DNA from: Dehalococcoidia bacterium UBA1332
Lineage (GTDB): Bacteria; Chloroflexota; Dehalococcoidia; Lucifugimonadales; Lucifugimonadaceae
DNA length: 23,204 nucleotides
Direction of reading: 5' to 3'
NCBI GenBank assembly: GCA_002306745.1
Contig: DBSW01000091.1
Coordinates: 1-23,204, forward strand
Part shown: positions 1 to 7,969 of the stretch, one piece after another
Position numbering within the stretch: the first letter of the stretch is position 1
Layout of the letters: each line of letters starts with the position of its first letter
Made by a program: the position numbers and the translations under genes
The notes under the pieces: generated by a model
Seen by the model: the letters and a program-made list of their open reading frames with translations, nothing else
The model's database searches: none
Told to the model about the DNA's origin: nothing

Positions 1-185
1 AGATTGCGATGAAGGTACTAAGAAAGGTTGCCGAAGGGGTTGCTAGTGTTGCAAAACTAGAGAAGCCACCAGGTATGGAAGGTCGTGTGTTGAGCATATT
101 GTTGGCGCCGTCTCCTCAGCAGAAAGCGAGAGACCGTCAGGAAAAACAGGAAAAATCCACTACAACATCAATAGCAGAATCTTGA
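1..185 (+). CDS. infC: Translation initiation factor IF-3, C-terminal end (partial)
   Basis: The first 185 bases hold the last 60 codons of an open frame (codons begin at base 3, stop TGA at 183-185) that enters from outside the window. The product carries the IF-3 C-terminal signature: a helix rich in Lys/Val, then the segment KPPGMEGR followed by a hydrophobic strand ending LLAP. This domain binds the 30S platform and controls initiator tRNA selection and subunit dissociation. A short charged, Gln/Lys/Ser/Thr-rich tail follows, as in many bacteria. The next genes are rpmI and rplT, the classical infC-rpmI-rplT order, which strongly supports the call despite the truncation. The start and N-terminal domain are not visible. 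Confidence 0.93.
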   Translation, partial: IAMKVLRKVAEGVASVAKLEKPPGMEGRVLSILLAPSPQQKARDRQEKQEKSTTTSIAES

Positions 186-277
186 TAAAACGATGATTCG
201 CTAATCTAGTCAAAAGACTCAATTTAGTTGATTGTTTATTAATTTGATTAATACAGTTAGAACGGAATAAATTTGGT

Positions 278-481
278 ATGCCGAAGATGAAGACCCATAA
301 GGGTGCTAAAAAACGGTTCCACCTGAGTGGCACAGGTAAGGTGTTGCGAACCAAGGGACCGAAAAGTCATTTTCGCCGACGCAAAGCCGCGCGAGTTAAG
401 CGGTTGTTTGGTGGCAAGGTTTCGCTTGACTCCAAAACATTTTCAAAAACCATAAAGCAGTCGCTTAACGCAATTCGCTAG
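278..481 (+). CDS. rpmI: 50S ribosomal protein L35
   Basis: A 67-residue, very basic protein with the L35 opening (MPKMKTHKGAKKRF), the central RRRKAARVKRL stretch and the usual family length. L35 binds 23S rRNA in the large subunit. It lies 92 bases after infC and 65 bases before rplT in the conserved operon order. The leader before the ATG is strongly A/T rich and has no convincing Shine-Dalgarno; the nearest purine run (GGAATAAA) is about 10 bases up. The start is fixed by family length and by the conserved N-terminus. Confidence 0.97.
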   Translation: MPKMKTHKGAKKRFHLSGTGKVLRTKGPKSHFRRRKAARVKRLFGGKVSLDSKTFSKTIKQSLNAIR

Positions 482-496
482 AAGCAACTTAATTAC

Positions 497-523
497 GAGG
501 CGGTCATGTAATTAGACCTCCTC
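497..523 (+). promoter_or_regulatory. Intercistronic hairpin between rpmI and rplT
   Basis: GAGGCGGTC (497-505) can pair with GACCTCCTC (515-523), a nine-base-pair stem with one mismatch around a nine-base loop. It sits 23 bases ahead of the rplT start and just before the AGGAG ribosome-binding site at about 536-540. No T-run follows, so it is not an intrinsic terminator. In several bacteria L20 represses its own operon by binding structured leader RNA, so a role in L20 feedback is possible but is inference. Confidence 0.45.
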
Positions 524-546
524 AATTTAATGTCTAGGAGACTACA

Positions 547-909
547 TTGGCCAGGGTAAAAGCCGGTAAAACTACACGAAGACGCCACAAAGCGGTACTC
601 AAGCTTACGCGGGGACATCGAGCATCTCGTAGTCGGCGTTATCGTGTTGCACGAGAGTCATTGACCCATGCTCAGGCTTATTCAACTGCTCATCGTCGCC
701 TTAAGAAACGAACTAATCGCTCTCTCCAGATTATTCGTATAAATGCTGCTGCCCGCGCTTTAGGCGTTAATTACGCTAGTTTGATACACGGCATGTCACT
801 TGCGGGGATTGAGATTGACAGAAATTCGTTAGCAGAGCTTGCTGTCCACGAACCTGAAGGATTTTCAGAAATCGTTCGGACCGCCCAGACGGCTCTTCCA
901 TCGGGTTAA
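547..909 (+). CDS. rplT: 50S ribosomal protein L20
   Basis: A 120-residue basic protein with the L20 pattern: a long N-terminal basic helix (MARVKAGKTTRRRHK, then the RGHRASRSRRYRVA region) and the C-terminal globular part around INAAARALGVNYASLI, close to the usual 115-120 residues. L20 is needed early in 50S assembly and is an operon repressor in some bacteria. The start is TTG, supported by AGGAG about seven bases upstream and by the invariant N-terminus. It is the last gene of the infC-rpmI-rplT operon; the next gene is convergent and ends 21 bases away. Confidence 0.97.
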   Translation: MARVKAGKTTRRRHKAVLKLTRGHRASRSRRYRVARESLTHAQAYSTAHRRLKKRTNRSLQIIRINAAARALGVNYASLIHGMSLAGIEIDRNSLAELAVHEPEGFSEIVRTAQTALPSG

Positions 910-930
910 TCGGTTGATGAACGATTAGAT

Positions 931-1917
931 TTATCGATCGTTTGAATTGTAATTTGAAGAGTTGTGATTTCGAGACGCAACTAAGTGTTCCTCGTAGAAT
1001 CTAACTAACTTTTCGATGTATGTATCAGGTTCTGTTCTGAACGCTCCGGTGTGACCAGCGCGTGGGACGATCCATATAGATTCTTTCCCTAACTCGATTT
1101 CATCGAAGCTTGCTCCGATTGCTCTACCTAATAGTCGCGCGTGCTCTACCGGTACTTTGGGATCTTCTTCTCCATGGATGATTAGTACGGGTGTGTCTGT
1201 GCGAGCGATAGCTCTCGCTGGAGATATTTCTCGTATATCGATTTCGTGCAGCAGTTGCGCCATAAACTTCATACCAGGTAAACAAACCCGCATTATTCGT
1301 TTGACGCCGGTCATGGAAGTTTTTATCAGCATTTCCAGATCCGCAAATGCGCTATCTGAAACTACTGCGCCAAAACTGTTGTGCTTTGACCCAGCAAGTA
1401 AAGCAACGGATCCTCCTAATGAGAATCCTAAGATACCGATTTTGGTTCTATTCGCTCCATTGCTGACAAGATAATCTGATGCACCTAAGACATCGAGTTG
1501 TTCGAATAATCCGGAGGAAGACATCGTTGATGGAGAATCCCCGCGTCCTCGTAAATCGCACATAAAAATTCCGAAACCATGCCGATGCAGCTCACGGGCA
1601 ATTCCAAGTGTGCCGGTTTTAGAGTCGCTGCGACTCGCGTCATCGCCGTTCACCATGATCACCCATGAAGTATCTCGGGTTATAGGTAAAGGTTCTAACT
1701 GATTACATGGTGGAGCGATCAACCATCCAGAAAGTTCTGTACCCCCTCCGCGGCTGGTAAAAATTACGTTACGGAAGTCGAGTTTTACGGTTTTAGGATT
1801 AACTTCATGGCGAACTCTATTTACCTGTGTTAATTTCGCTGCCATTGCAGATGACACACCAACATAGCTCCCGGCGGCGAGACCAAGTAGTGTGAAAGTT
1901 GTTTTTATTAAGCCCAC
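931..1917 (-). CDS. Alpha/beta hydrolase with N-terminal signal or anchor
   Basis: A 328-residue serine hydrolase. Residues 8-27 form a hydrophobic segment ending SSAMAA, consistent with a signal peptide or signal anchor, so the enzyme probably acts outside the membrane. The fold is shown by the oxyanion-side motif DLRGRGDS (121-128), the nucleophile elbow GFSLGG with Ser166, the acid strand HGEEDPKVP with Asp252, and the catalytic His289 in AGHTGAF. This is the layout of the Hydrolase_4/dienelactone-hydrolase-like group; the substrate cannot be told. The start is GTG with AGGG seven bases upstream. It lies 106 bases after ctaB on the same strand and may be read through from it. The Asn/Ser-rich C-terminal tail looks disordered. 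Confidence 0.85.
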   Translation of the reverse strand: MGLIKTTFTLLGLAAGSYVGVSSAMAAKLTQVNRVRHEVNPKTVKLDFRNVIFTSRGGGTELSGWLIAPPCNQLEPLPITRDTSWVIMVNGDDASRSDSKTGTLGIARELHRHGFGIFMCDLRGRGDSPSTMSSSGLFEQLDVLGASDYLVSNGANRTKIGILGFSLGGSVALLAGSKHNSFGAVVSDSAFADLEMLIKTSMTGVKRIMRVCLPGMKFMAQLLHEIDIREISPARAIARTDTPVLIIHGEEDPKVPVEHARLLGRAIGASFDEIELGKESIWIVPRAGHTGAFRTEPDTYIEKLVRFYEEHLVASRNHNSSNYNSNDR

Positions 1918-2023
1918 AGCCGCACCCTAAGTTAGTTACATAGTGGAATATGTATCTCAACAATCAGTTATTGAATTTGATCTGATACGTAATCACGAAA
2001 AATTTATTGTCCAACAATGGTTG

Positions 2024-2926
2024 TTATGCAATTACGGAATCAGCCATTACTAGTACTAATGCAAGAGCTAGATAGAGAAGTGAATATTTATATAGGCGAG
2101 TTGCTGTTGGCTTATTAGGGAATCGTATCAATTTATAGCTATATCGGAAAAGAGTGGTATTTAAAAGGACTGCCCCGATCAGATATATCCACCCCAAGTT
2201 TTCTGTAATTAATCCAAAAAGGATCATCAGGACAGCCAGAATCACTGTATACAACATTATTTGTACAGTAGTGTGCTCCACGCCACGGACTACTGGGAGC
2301 ATGGGAATGTTTGCTTTCGCGTAGTCATCTTTGATCATAATCGCTAGTGCCCAAAAATGAGGAGGAGTCCAGAAGAAAATGATGATAAAAAGATACCAAG
2401 CTGAGAGGTTTAGTGTTCCTGTCGCCGCAGCAAATCCTACCAAGGGGGGAACAGCTCCTGCTGCGCCGCCCAGAACAATATTTTGAGGTGTTGTTCGCTT
2501 GAGTATGACTGTATAAAGCCCAAAGTATAGTACTGTCCCAGCTATTGCCAATAAGGCCGCTAGGTAATTTGTCATCAAAGAGAATATTGCGAAGGATAGA
2601 ACATTTAATGTGAGACCGAAAATAATCGCTGTAACCGGGGAGATTCGACCTTCTGCAACAGGGCGGTTCTTGGTCCTTCCCATCTTCTGATCGATTTCTT
2701 TTTCATAAGCCATGTTCAGTGATGCAGCGCCGCCAGCGGCAAGTGCTCCTCCAGATAATACTGCTATCAGCACCTCCATTTTTGGTGTTGCATCTGAACC
2801 AAGAAACGCACCAGCTATAGCAGAAACCAGAAGTAAGGACATGACTTTTGGCTTTGTGAGAGAGATAAAATCGTTGAGTTGCCCCATTACCGAATGAGGT
2901 TCAACTGTCTGGTCGGTTGTTGTCAT
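2024..2926 (-). CDS. ctaB: Protoheme IX farnesyltransferase (heme O synthase)
   Basis: This 300-residue UbiA-family membrane prenyltransferase adds the farnesyl group to heme b to make heme O, the precursor of heme A for aa3-type oxidases. The prenyl-diphosphate/Mg-binding motif is N71-x3-E75-x3-D79 followed by RTKNRP; the middle acid is Glu, as I recall for eukaryotic COX10, rather than the commoner Asp. The second motif, DDYAKANIPMLPVVRG, is also present. About eight or nine hydrophobic helices cover the rest. The N-terminal LTKPKVMSLL start of TM1 is typical. It lies 33 bases after ctaA on the same strand, so the two are surely co-transcribed. No strong Shine-Dalgarno precedes the ATG. Confidence 0.95.
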   Translation of the reverse strand: MTTTDQTVEPHSVMGQLNDFISLTKPKVMSLLLVSAIAGAFLGSDATPKMEVLIAVLSGGALAAGGAASLNMAYEKEIDQKMGRTKNRPVAEGRISPVTAIIFGLTLNVLSFAIFSLMTNYLAALLAIAGTVLYFGLYTVILKRTTPQNIVLGGAAGAVPPLVGFAAATGTLNLSAWYLFIIIFFWTPPHFWALAIMIKDDYAKANIPMLPVVRGVEHTTVQIMLYTVILAVLMILFGLITENLGWIYLIGAVLLNTTLFRYSYKLIRFPNKPTATRLYKYSLLYLALALVLVMADSVIA

Positions 2927-2959
2927 AAGTGAATATTGGATAGTTTAAGAGTCTATGTT

Positions 2960-4006
2960 TTATTGGTAGTTTTCGGAGAGTTGTCGTCTAGGTAATGGGC
3001 GTAATAACAGCGCGACTATAAACACCATATCAATCCAAATTAATGTGGCAAGACTTAGGTGTCCTGCTCGTGCCCACTCTGCAAACGATGTCCATGGATT
3101 TGCTGCACCCATTAGCATTTGCGCAAATATTATTATTGCTGATGCAAGGGCTGCAAATCTGAGTGTTTGTGTAATGTTTGACAATCGCCATACTTTATGT
3201 CCGGCATATAGGACCATCAGTACGGATAATAATGATAGAACTCGGTGACACATGTGGATCCAAGCGAACATTGACTGTGGAATTAAATCTCCCCCACATA
3301 GTGGCCATGATGCGCACACTGCACCGGCTTCGCGCCAAACTGCAAAAGAACCTGAAAGAAGTGCAATTAACGTAGACACGGCTGCTGCTGCAGAAAACAT
3401 AAGAGCACTGCGATGTTCATTGTTGACTCGACCCCAAAGCCAAGGGGAGCTTCCAGACGTTTTTTTGTCTCTGCTGTAAGTAGCTGCTACAAGTGTGAAT
3501 ATTGCCAAAAGTGCGACTATCTCTGCTAGGAAAAGATGGAGAGTTCGTATAGCTGGATTGAGGTCATTTAATACTACCGCTCCACCGATCATTCCTACTA
3601 TGAAAATCAGTATCAATTCGACCGTTGCTAACCAGGCAACTGTGTGGGTAGACCTATGTTTGATCCAAACCCTTATCACTGCAAATATTATCGCTAGCCC
3701 AAGTAAAGTTCCTACTGAACGGTGGCTGTATTCAAGCACCACATTATGCGGACGTGGCGTTGTAGCGCGAGGTCCGTTATATAGCTGGTCGATGGTAGGT
3801 TGATCTATTGGGGGAAATATTTGACCGAAGCAAGTCGGCCAGTCCGGACATCCATCGCCTGATTCTGTAACTCTGACCACACCGCCTAGAGTGATCTGTA
3901 AGACCACGCCTGCGACCACGATAATCAGTAGATTGATTAGTAATTGGTCTTTCCATATGGGATTGTTAGGTTTGTCAACTATGGGTGATCGCTGAATCGA
4001 TTCCAT
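2960..4006 (-). CDS. ctaA: Heme A synthase (CtaA/COX15 family)
   Basis: A 348-residue membrane protein that oxidises the heme O methyl group to a formyl to give heme A. It has the two-fold repeated four-helix plan of the family. The first half shows GGVVRVTESGDGCPDWPTC with the extracellular cysteine pair, then EYSHRS (heme-ligand His) and RTLHLF. The second half shows the matching CASWPLC, HMCHRVLS and GHLSLA. Family length is 300-350 residues. It is the first gene of the minus-strand ctaA-ctaB pair, with GAGG just ahead of the ATG. The oxidase subunits it serves are not in the window. Its presence implies aerobic respiration with a heme-A oxidase. Confidence 0.95.
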   Translation of the reverse strand: MESIQRSPIVDKPNNPIWKDQLLINLLIIVVAGVVLQITLGGVVRVTESGDGCPDWPTCFGQIFPPIDQPTIDQLYNGPRATTPRPHNVVLEYSHRSVGTLLGLAIIFAVIRVWIKHRSTHTVAWLATVELILIFIVGMIGGAVVLNDLNPAIRTLHLFLAEIVALLAIFTLVAATYSRDKKTSGSSPWLWGRVNNEHRSALMFSAAAAVSTLIALLSGSFAVWREAGAVCASWPLCGGDLIPQSMFAWIHMCHRVLSLLSVLMVLYAGHKVWRLSNITQTLRFAALASAIIIFAQMLMGAANPWTSFAEWARAGHLSLATLIWIDMVFIVALLLRPLPRRQLSENYQ

Positions 4007-4196
4007 TTAGCCTCAGTTTCGACTTTGTAGATCTTAAGTGATTGCAGTACTGACACCTTACACGCTGCAGATACGAACTACTGTGCAAGATTAATGATCG
4101 CGCAAAAAACGTTAAAGCGGCATGCAGTTTGGGGTTTTAATTTTGTTATTGAAGCTGACAATCCTGTGACCAATATTAAAATTCGGTCTAATTGCG

Positions 4197-5108
4197 TCAG
4201 ATTGGTCGGTAAGCAATAAGAGTGGCATCAATTACAACTCGCTGATCGTAAACAAGAGGTGGCCAACAGGTTACCAAGGTTATTTGAGCGTCCCTGGTGT
4301 TTGTTACGTAGAGATCTGATGCTTGGACTTGACTGGTTCTAGTAACTCGGTAAATGTATTCAGCATTAGATGTTTCTAGAAATATGTCCACAGGATCTTG
4401 TTTTATTAACTCAGTGATTTCAGGGAGCCGTCGAAATATTTTCCCTTCTTGTGCTGTGAAACTTTCAAGATGTCCGAAAAACCATCCATCACCTTGCTGC
4501 CCGGGTAGTGAGGTTTCTGGGATGTGCCCAACGACATTGTTGGGTGTTTCATATGACTTTTGATCACCTATATCAATGATTTGCAACTGTCTTACTTCTG
4601 AATCTACTGCTATAGATGGTATTCGTATTCGAGTTGCATGGGTGCTAGGATTTGGATCGATAAATAGGTCTGTTGATCTTACGGTGGTGAATTCCGCTGG
4701 GATCGTTGGTCCGCCGTAAGGATCTGATCCAGCCCATTCGGGTTCGGACCAGTATTTTGGATTTAATTGATTTCCTGGATAGATACTCTCTAGATTCCTG
4801 ATCTTTTGTGGCTCTATTTGTAACGGTATGGGCTCTTTTCCGTTAGTCACTGAGATAGATTTATTCTTAGGCGCGCTTATTCCCATGTGCCTATGCAGAG
4901 CGTGATCTGGTATTGAATAAGTAAATTCTGCAGCATCTAAACCGGACCGTGATTTTGAGTAAATGTAGAATGCTGAAACAATGATCAATAGCACCCCTAT
5001 AATCGCAGTTCCATACGCGACAAAACTCAAGACCGAAACCTTTAGTTTGTGTTGGTCTAAGGTTTTATTCCGATATCCGTGACTTTTGTTAGGCGAAAGT
5101 TTATTCAT
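4197..5108 (-). CDS. Sortase family transpeptidase
   Basis: A 303-residue protein with one N-terminal membrane helix (about 27-52) after a short basic cytoplasmic start, an extended linker (about 55-150) and a C-terminal sortase barrel. The catalytic triad is visible: His213 in FGHLES, Cys281 in TLVTCWPP and Arg290 in DQRVVIDA. Sortases cut a C-terminal LPxTG-like signal and attach the substrate to cell wall or pilin. The TLxTCxP and R-x-V-V spacing fits the class D/E/F group rather than class A, but the class is inferred. No sortase substrate is encoded nearby. The gene is isolated: 190 bases separate it from ctaA and tsaD runs the other way. It suggests a single-membrane envelope. Confidence 0.9.
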   Translation of the reverse strand: MNKLSPNKSHGYRNKTLDQHKLKVSVLSFVAYGTAIIGVLLIIVSAFYIYSKSRSGLDAAEFTYSIPDHALHRHMGISAPKNKSISVTNGKEPIPLQIEPQKIRNLESIYPGNQLNPKYWSEPEWAGSDPYGGPTIPAEFTTVRSTDLFIDPNPSTHATRIRIPSIAVDSEVRQLQIIDIGDQKSYETPNNVVGHIPETSLPGQQGDGWFFGHLESFTAQEGKIFRRLPEITELIKQDPVDIFLETSNAEYIYRVTRTSQVQASDLYVTNTRDAQITLVTCWPPLVYDQRVVIDATLIAYRPI

Positions 5109-5371
5109 AAAATCTTTGAAGTCTTTGGGTGCCTAGTTACACGCGGTTTATTGCATTGCTCTTACGGGAAATGCTCTTGCTGTTTAGTGTTCACACAGGT
5201 TAAAAATCACTAATCGACATTTTACCAGTCACAAATCTTACTAATTGTGGACGAGTTGGCTTATAGGTAATTAGATTTGCATCTAATATTATTGTGTGGT
5301 TTTTTGCCTGCTCCTATCAATGAATAATGGTACTTTCACGTTATAAATATTTTATGTGGAACATCTTTAGA

Positions 5372-5387
5372 ATTTAGTTGACTAAAT
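5372..5387. promoter_or_regulatory. Inverted repeat abutting the tsaD start codon
   Basis: ATTTAGT-TG-ACTAAAT is a perfect seven-base inverted repeat with a two-base centre, ending exactly at the base before the tsaD ATG. The spacer is too short for an RNA hairpin, so a protein-binding site is the more natural reading. It contains the octamer TTAGTTGA that recurs in three other intergenic regions of the window. Function is inferred. Confidence 0.35.
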
Positions 5388-6446
5388 ATGCATGTATTGG
5401 GAATTGAAACAAGTTGTGATGAGACATCCGTCGGTGTAGTTGATGACGATGGACGAGTTTTGGCCAATGTTGTCGCGACGCAGGTAGACATTCATGCTAG
5501 ATACGGAGGGATAGTTCCAGAGGTGGCCTCTCGTCAGCACATCATTGATATCCGACCTGTTTGTTTACAGGCAATTGTTCAGGCAGGTCTTGATTGGGGT
5601 GAAATAGATGTAGTGTCTGTTACCCATGGCCCGGGACTAGCAGGCTCCCTGATTGTAGGTCTGAATTTTGCTAAAGGGTTAGCTGCAGCACTAAATGTTC
5701 CACTAGTTGGTGTGAATCATATGGATGGGCATGTATACGGCGCTTGGGCTGTCACTGATGAGCATGAACCTCAACATTTCCAGCACTTGGTTGGACAGCA
5801 AGGAATTATGTGTCTTGTTGTATCAGGCGGGCATACAGAGTTAGTAGTTCTAGAAGGACATGGACACTTCAGACTGATAGGTGAGACTAAAGACGATGCA
5901 GCTGGAGAAGCTTTCGACAAAGCAGCTAGGATATTAGGTCTTAGATATCCTGGTGGTCCGGAGATTCAACGGGTTGCGGAGGGTGCTCTAGAGACTGACC
6001 CGTTCCCGCGTGCTTGGATGAAAGGATCTGACGATTTTTCGTTCAGTGGTCTTAAGACTGCCGTTCTAAATAGAGCGAAATCTCTTGGTATTTACCCGTT
6101 GAATGTGAACAGTGAACCTGTCAGCCCTAAGGTTATTGCTAGCTTAGCTAAAGCCTTCCAAGATTCTGTGATCGATGTGCTAGTAACTAAGACTATTGCC
6201 GCAGCCGAACGGGAGAACTGCGCTGGTATAGTTCTCGTGGGAGGTGTCGCAGCGAATCGCGCTCTTCGTCAAACCCTTTTGCAAAAATCTACTCTTCCAG
6301 TTTCGGTACCACCGTTCAAGTTATGTACGGACAATGGGGCTATGATTGCAATGAGTGGACTTATGAATTACAGCAGTGGTAGGCGAGATACTTGGGATCT
6401 TGATGTTATCCCAAACCTTCGTATCGGAACTAGTTTTTTGTCTTAA
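5388..6446 (+). CDS. tsaD: tRNA N6-adenosine threonylcarbamoyltransferase
   Basis: A 352-residue Kae1/TsaD (formerly Gcp/YgjD) protein. With TsaB and TsaE it transfers threonylcarbamoyl from TC-AMP to A37 of ANN-decoding tRNAs. The ASKHA fold motifs are present: the opening GIETSCDET (5-13), the metal-binding NHMDGH (His111, His115), VSGGHTEL, KDDAAGEAFDKAAR, FSFSGLKTA, GGVAANRALR and the C-terminal metal-binding CTDNGAMIA. Length is normal. The start is set by the family N-terminus; there is no clear Shine-Dalgarno, and a 16-base inverted repeat abuts the ATG. TsaB and TsaE are not beside it. It converges with the next gene, 26 bases away. Confidence 0.97.
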   Translation: MHVLGIETSCDETSVGVVDDDGRVLANVVATQVDIHARYGGIVPEVASRQHIIDIRPVCLQAIVQAGLDWGEIDVVSVTHGPGLAGSLIVGLNFAKGLAAALNVPLVGVNHMDGHVYGAWAVTDEHEPQHFQHLVGQQGIMCLVVSGGHTELVVLEGHGHFRLIGETKDDAAGEAFDKAARILGLRYPGGPEIQRVAEGALETDPFPRAWMKGSDDFSFSGLKTAVLNRAKSLGIYPLNVNSEPVSPKVIASLAKAFQDSVIDVLVTKTIAAAERENCAGIVLVGGVAANRALRQTLLQKSTLPVSVPPFKLCTDNGAMIAMSGLMNYSSGRRDTWDLDVIPNLRIGTSFLS

Positions 6447-6472
6447 GTTTGATGCGATCCTGACTCGCTTGG

Positions 6473-6982
6473 TCATCCTGATGGATAGTTTCTATAGGGT
6501 GTGTCTAGTCGCGAGGGTAGTAGCTTTCGTTTCGTATCCTCTACAATGCGTACGAACTCTACTGCGTTTTCGGTTTTCACAGTGACATTGCCGCCTACAC
6601 TCTTGCCATGAGTAGATTGGAAGTCTAAACGTACTCCTGTCGGGCGAACCCAATAGTCTGCGATCAAAATTAGAGATATTGCAGCCACAGCCATGCCGGC
6701 GATCAACCCGGAAGTGGAGCTCGGAATTGTTTGCCATAAGCCGATTGCAGAAAAAAGTCCGATCAAACCCCATATGGCACTTCTACGAGTACGTGATCTA
6801 CGAAAAATTTGGATGCAAGTGATATCTTTGAGGTCAAGTGAAGAGTATACGGTGGCTGATTCTCGGTCTCCAAACAGAAGAATCTGATTGGTTGTTAGAC
6901 GAAATTTGCCTTTATCGCTACTTTCAAGTTCCATGACAAAACGTGCGTCAGTCATTATTTTATCTGTAGTCATTTCATTCAT
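6473..6982 (-). CDS. Small two-helix membrane protein of unknown function
   Basis: I do not recognise a named family for this 169-residue protein. Residues 14-60 are predicted beta strands with alternating hydrophobic positions, then a basic RRSRTRRS stop-transfer stretch, then two hydrophobic helices (about 69-86 and 90-108), then another strand-rich cytosolic part with VRLDF and a closing helix around AVEFVRIVEDTKRKL. Strands, a helical hairpin, strands and a C-terminal helix resemble bacterial PH-like domains interrupted by a membrane hairpin, but that is only a structural guess. Codon use matches its neighbours and the frame is clean. It stands alone, convergent with tsaD, with its own upstream region of about 170 bases. 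Confidence 0.7.
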   Translation of the reverse strand: MNEMTTDKIMTDARFVMELESSDKGKFRLTTNQILLFGDRESATVYSSLDLKDITCIQIFRRSRTRRSAIWGLIGLFSAIGLWQTIPSSTSGLIAGMAVAAISLILIADYWVRPTGVRLDFQSTHGKSVGGNVTVKTENAVEFVRIVEDTKRKLLPSRLDTPYRNYPSG

Positions 6983-7091
6983 TATTCTGCAGGACTAGTC
7001 AGAATCGTGTGCAACAATTTTACTCATCTTGTGGTTTGTTTTGACGTGTATGGAAGTTTGTGCGATAAGAAATCTTGATTACTAGATATTT

Positions 7092-7134
7092 AAACAAAAA
7101 GCCATTGTGCTTAAAAATTCCACCAATGGCTTTT
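7092..7134 (-). terminator. Intrinsic terminator of the dehydratase 1-aldolase operon
   Basis: AAAAGCCATTG (7097-7107) and CAATGGCTTTT (7124-7134) form a perfect 11-base-pair stem with a 16-base loop. Read on the minus strand the stem ends GGC and runs straight into TTTTTGTTT. It begins 20 bases past the stop of the HpcH/HpaI aldolase. This is the clearest terminator in the window. Confidence 0.85.
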
Positions 7135-7153
7135 ATCGTCACGTATATATAGC

Positions 7154-7906
7154 TTAATTGTCTACTTTGTCATTTTTGTGGCTAGCCACAAATGCTCGAG
7201 CTTCTCCCAACATTAATTCAGCTGCTCCAGTGCCTGTTGTAAGATCACTCCCAGCTGTTTTTCCGGCAGCTCGGGCGCGTTTTTCTATATCTAATGTGGC
7301 GGCTATCCTATCCGGGTGGTCAGGTTCACCTGGGTGTCCTAATGACTGTGCAAAATCGTGTGGTCCACCCGTCACTCCCGTCAATCCAGTTACAGATAGT
7401 ATGTCATCAAGGTTATCCCATGCCTTTTTGTCTTCTATTTGTGCTACAACGAGCATGTTGGCGTTTGACCATTTCGCAAAGCCGAGCTTGCCTCCGTATT
7501 TTTCATCTAATAATTTTTGGTCGTTGAACTCGGTGCCTCTGCCGCCTCCCCATGAGCGTTTGCCATCCGGAGGGAAAAGACAGGCATCAGCGAGTGCTTG
7601 TGCTTCAGCACCCGAGTTGATGTGTGGTCCTGTGACCCCTTGTATTCCTCTGTCCAGATAAAGGTTAATTTGATAAGCGGCGTTATCGGGCACGCGCGCT
7701 ATCACTGACATACCATATCCGTTTCCGACTCGGCAAATATCGTCTATCGCCGTTTCAGGAAAGTTGCCATGTTCACCATCTATAGAGATGGCATCGAATC
7801 CGACGTGAGCGGCCATTTCAACGAGATGCAAAGATGGGAAAGTTAAAGCGAAAACTATGCCTTTTCTTCCCTCTTTGTTCGCTCTCAGAATTGTGTTTTC
7901 AATCAT
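7154..7906 (-). CDS. HpcH/HpaI family aldolase (class II pyruvate aldolase)
   Basis: A 250-residue TIM-barrel aldolase. The family cleaves 4-hydroxy-2-keto acids, or 2-keto-3-deoxy sugar acids, to pyruvate and an aldehyde using a divalent metal. Catalytic residues are all present: Asp43 and His46 in SIDGEHG, Arg72 in ARVP, and the metal ligands Glu160 (AQIED) and Asp186 (GGPHDF), with the 26-residue spacing seen in HpcH. I place the start at the ATG at 7906, because GGAGG lies seven bases upstream; the frame is open to a TTG at 7951, but that would bury the ribosome site. It follows dehydratase 1 by 63 bases on the same strand and is closed by a terminator. It likely cleaves the keto-deoxy acid that the dehydratase makes. 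Confidence 0.92.
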   Translation of the reverse strand: MIENTILRANKEGRKGIVFALTFPSLHLVEMAAHVGFDAISIDGEHGNFPETAIDDICRVGNGYGMSVIARVPDNAAYQINLYLDRGIQGVTGPHINSGAEAQALADACLFPPDGKRSWGGGRGTEFNDQKLLDEKYGGKLGFAKWSNANMLVVAQIEDKKAWDNLDDILSVTGLTGVTGGPHDFAQSLGHPGEPDHPDRIAATLDIEKRARAAGKTAGSDLTTGTGAAELMLGEARAFVASHKNDKVDN

Positions 7907-7913
7907 TGGTAAA

Positions 7914-7918
7914 CCTCC
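7914..7918 (-). promoter_or_regulatory. Ribosome-binding site of the HpcH/HpaI aldolase
   Basis: Read on the minus strand this is GGAGG, seven bases before the ATG at 7906. It decides the start against the longer TTG-initiated frame. It stands out because most genes in the island have weak or no Shine-Dalgarno sites. Confidence 0.8.
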
Positions 7919-7969
7919 GCTGTTTCTAGCCTTTAGGCTGGCGTCATTCAAGTAATTGCGACTTTAATA

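Noticed and set aside
908..926. Stem AATCG(g)TT / AACGATT after rplT as a terminator
   Set aside because: Seven weak pairs with a bulge and no T-run on either strand; not convincing.
7907..7951. Longer start (TTG) for the HpcH/HpaI aldolase
   Set aside because: A textbook GGAGG site precedes the internal ATG at 7906, and the extra residues do not resemble the family N-terminus.
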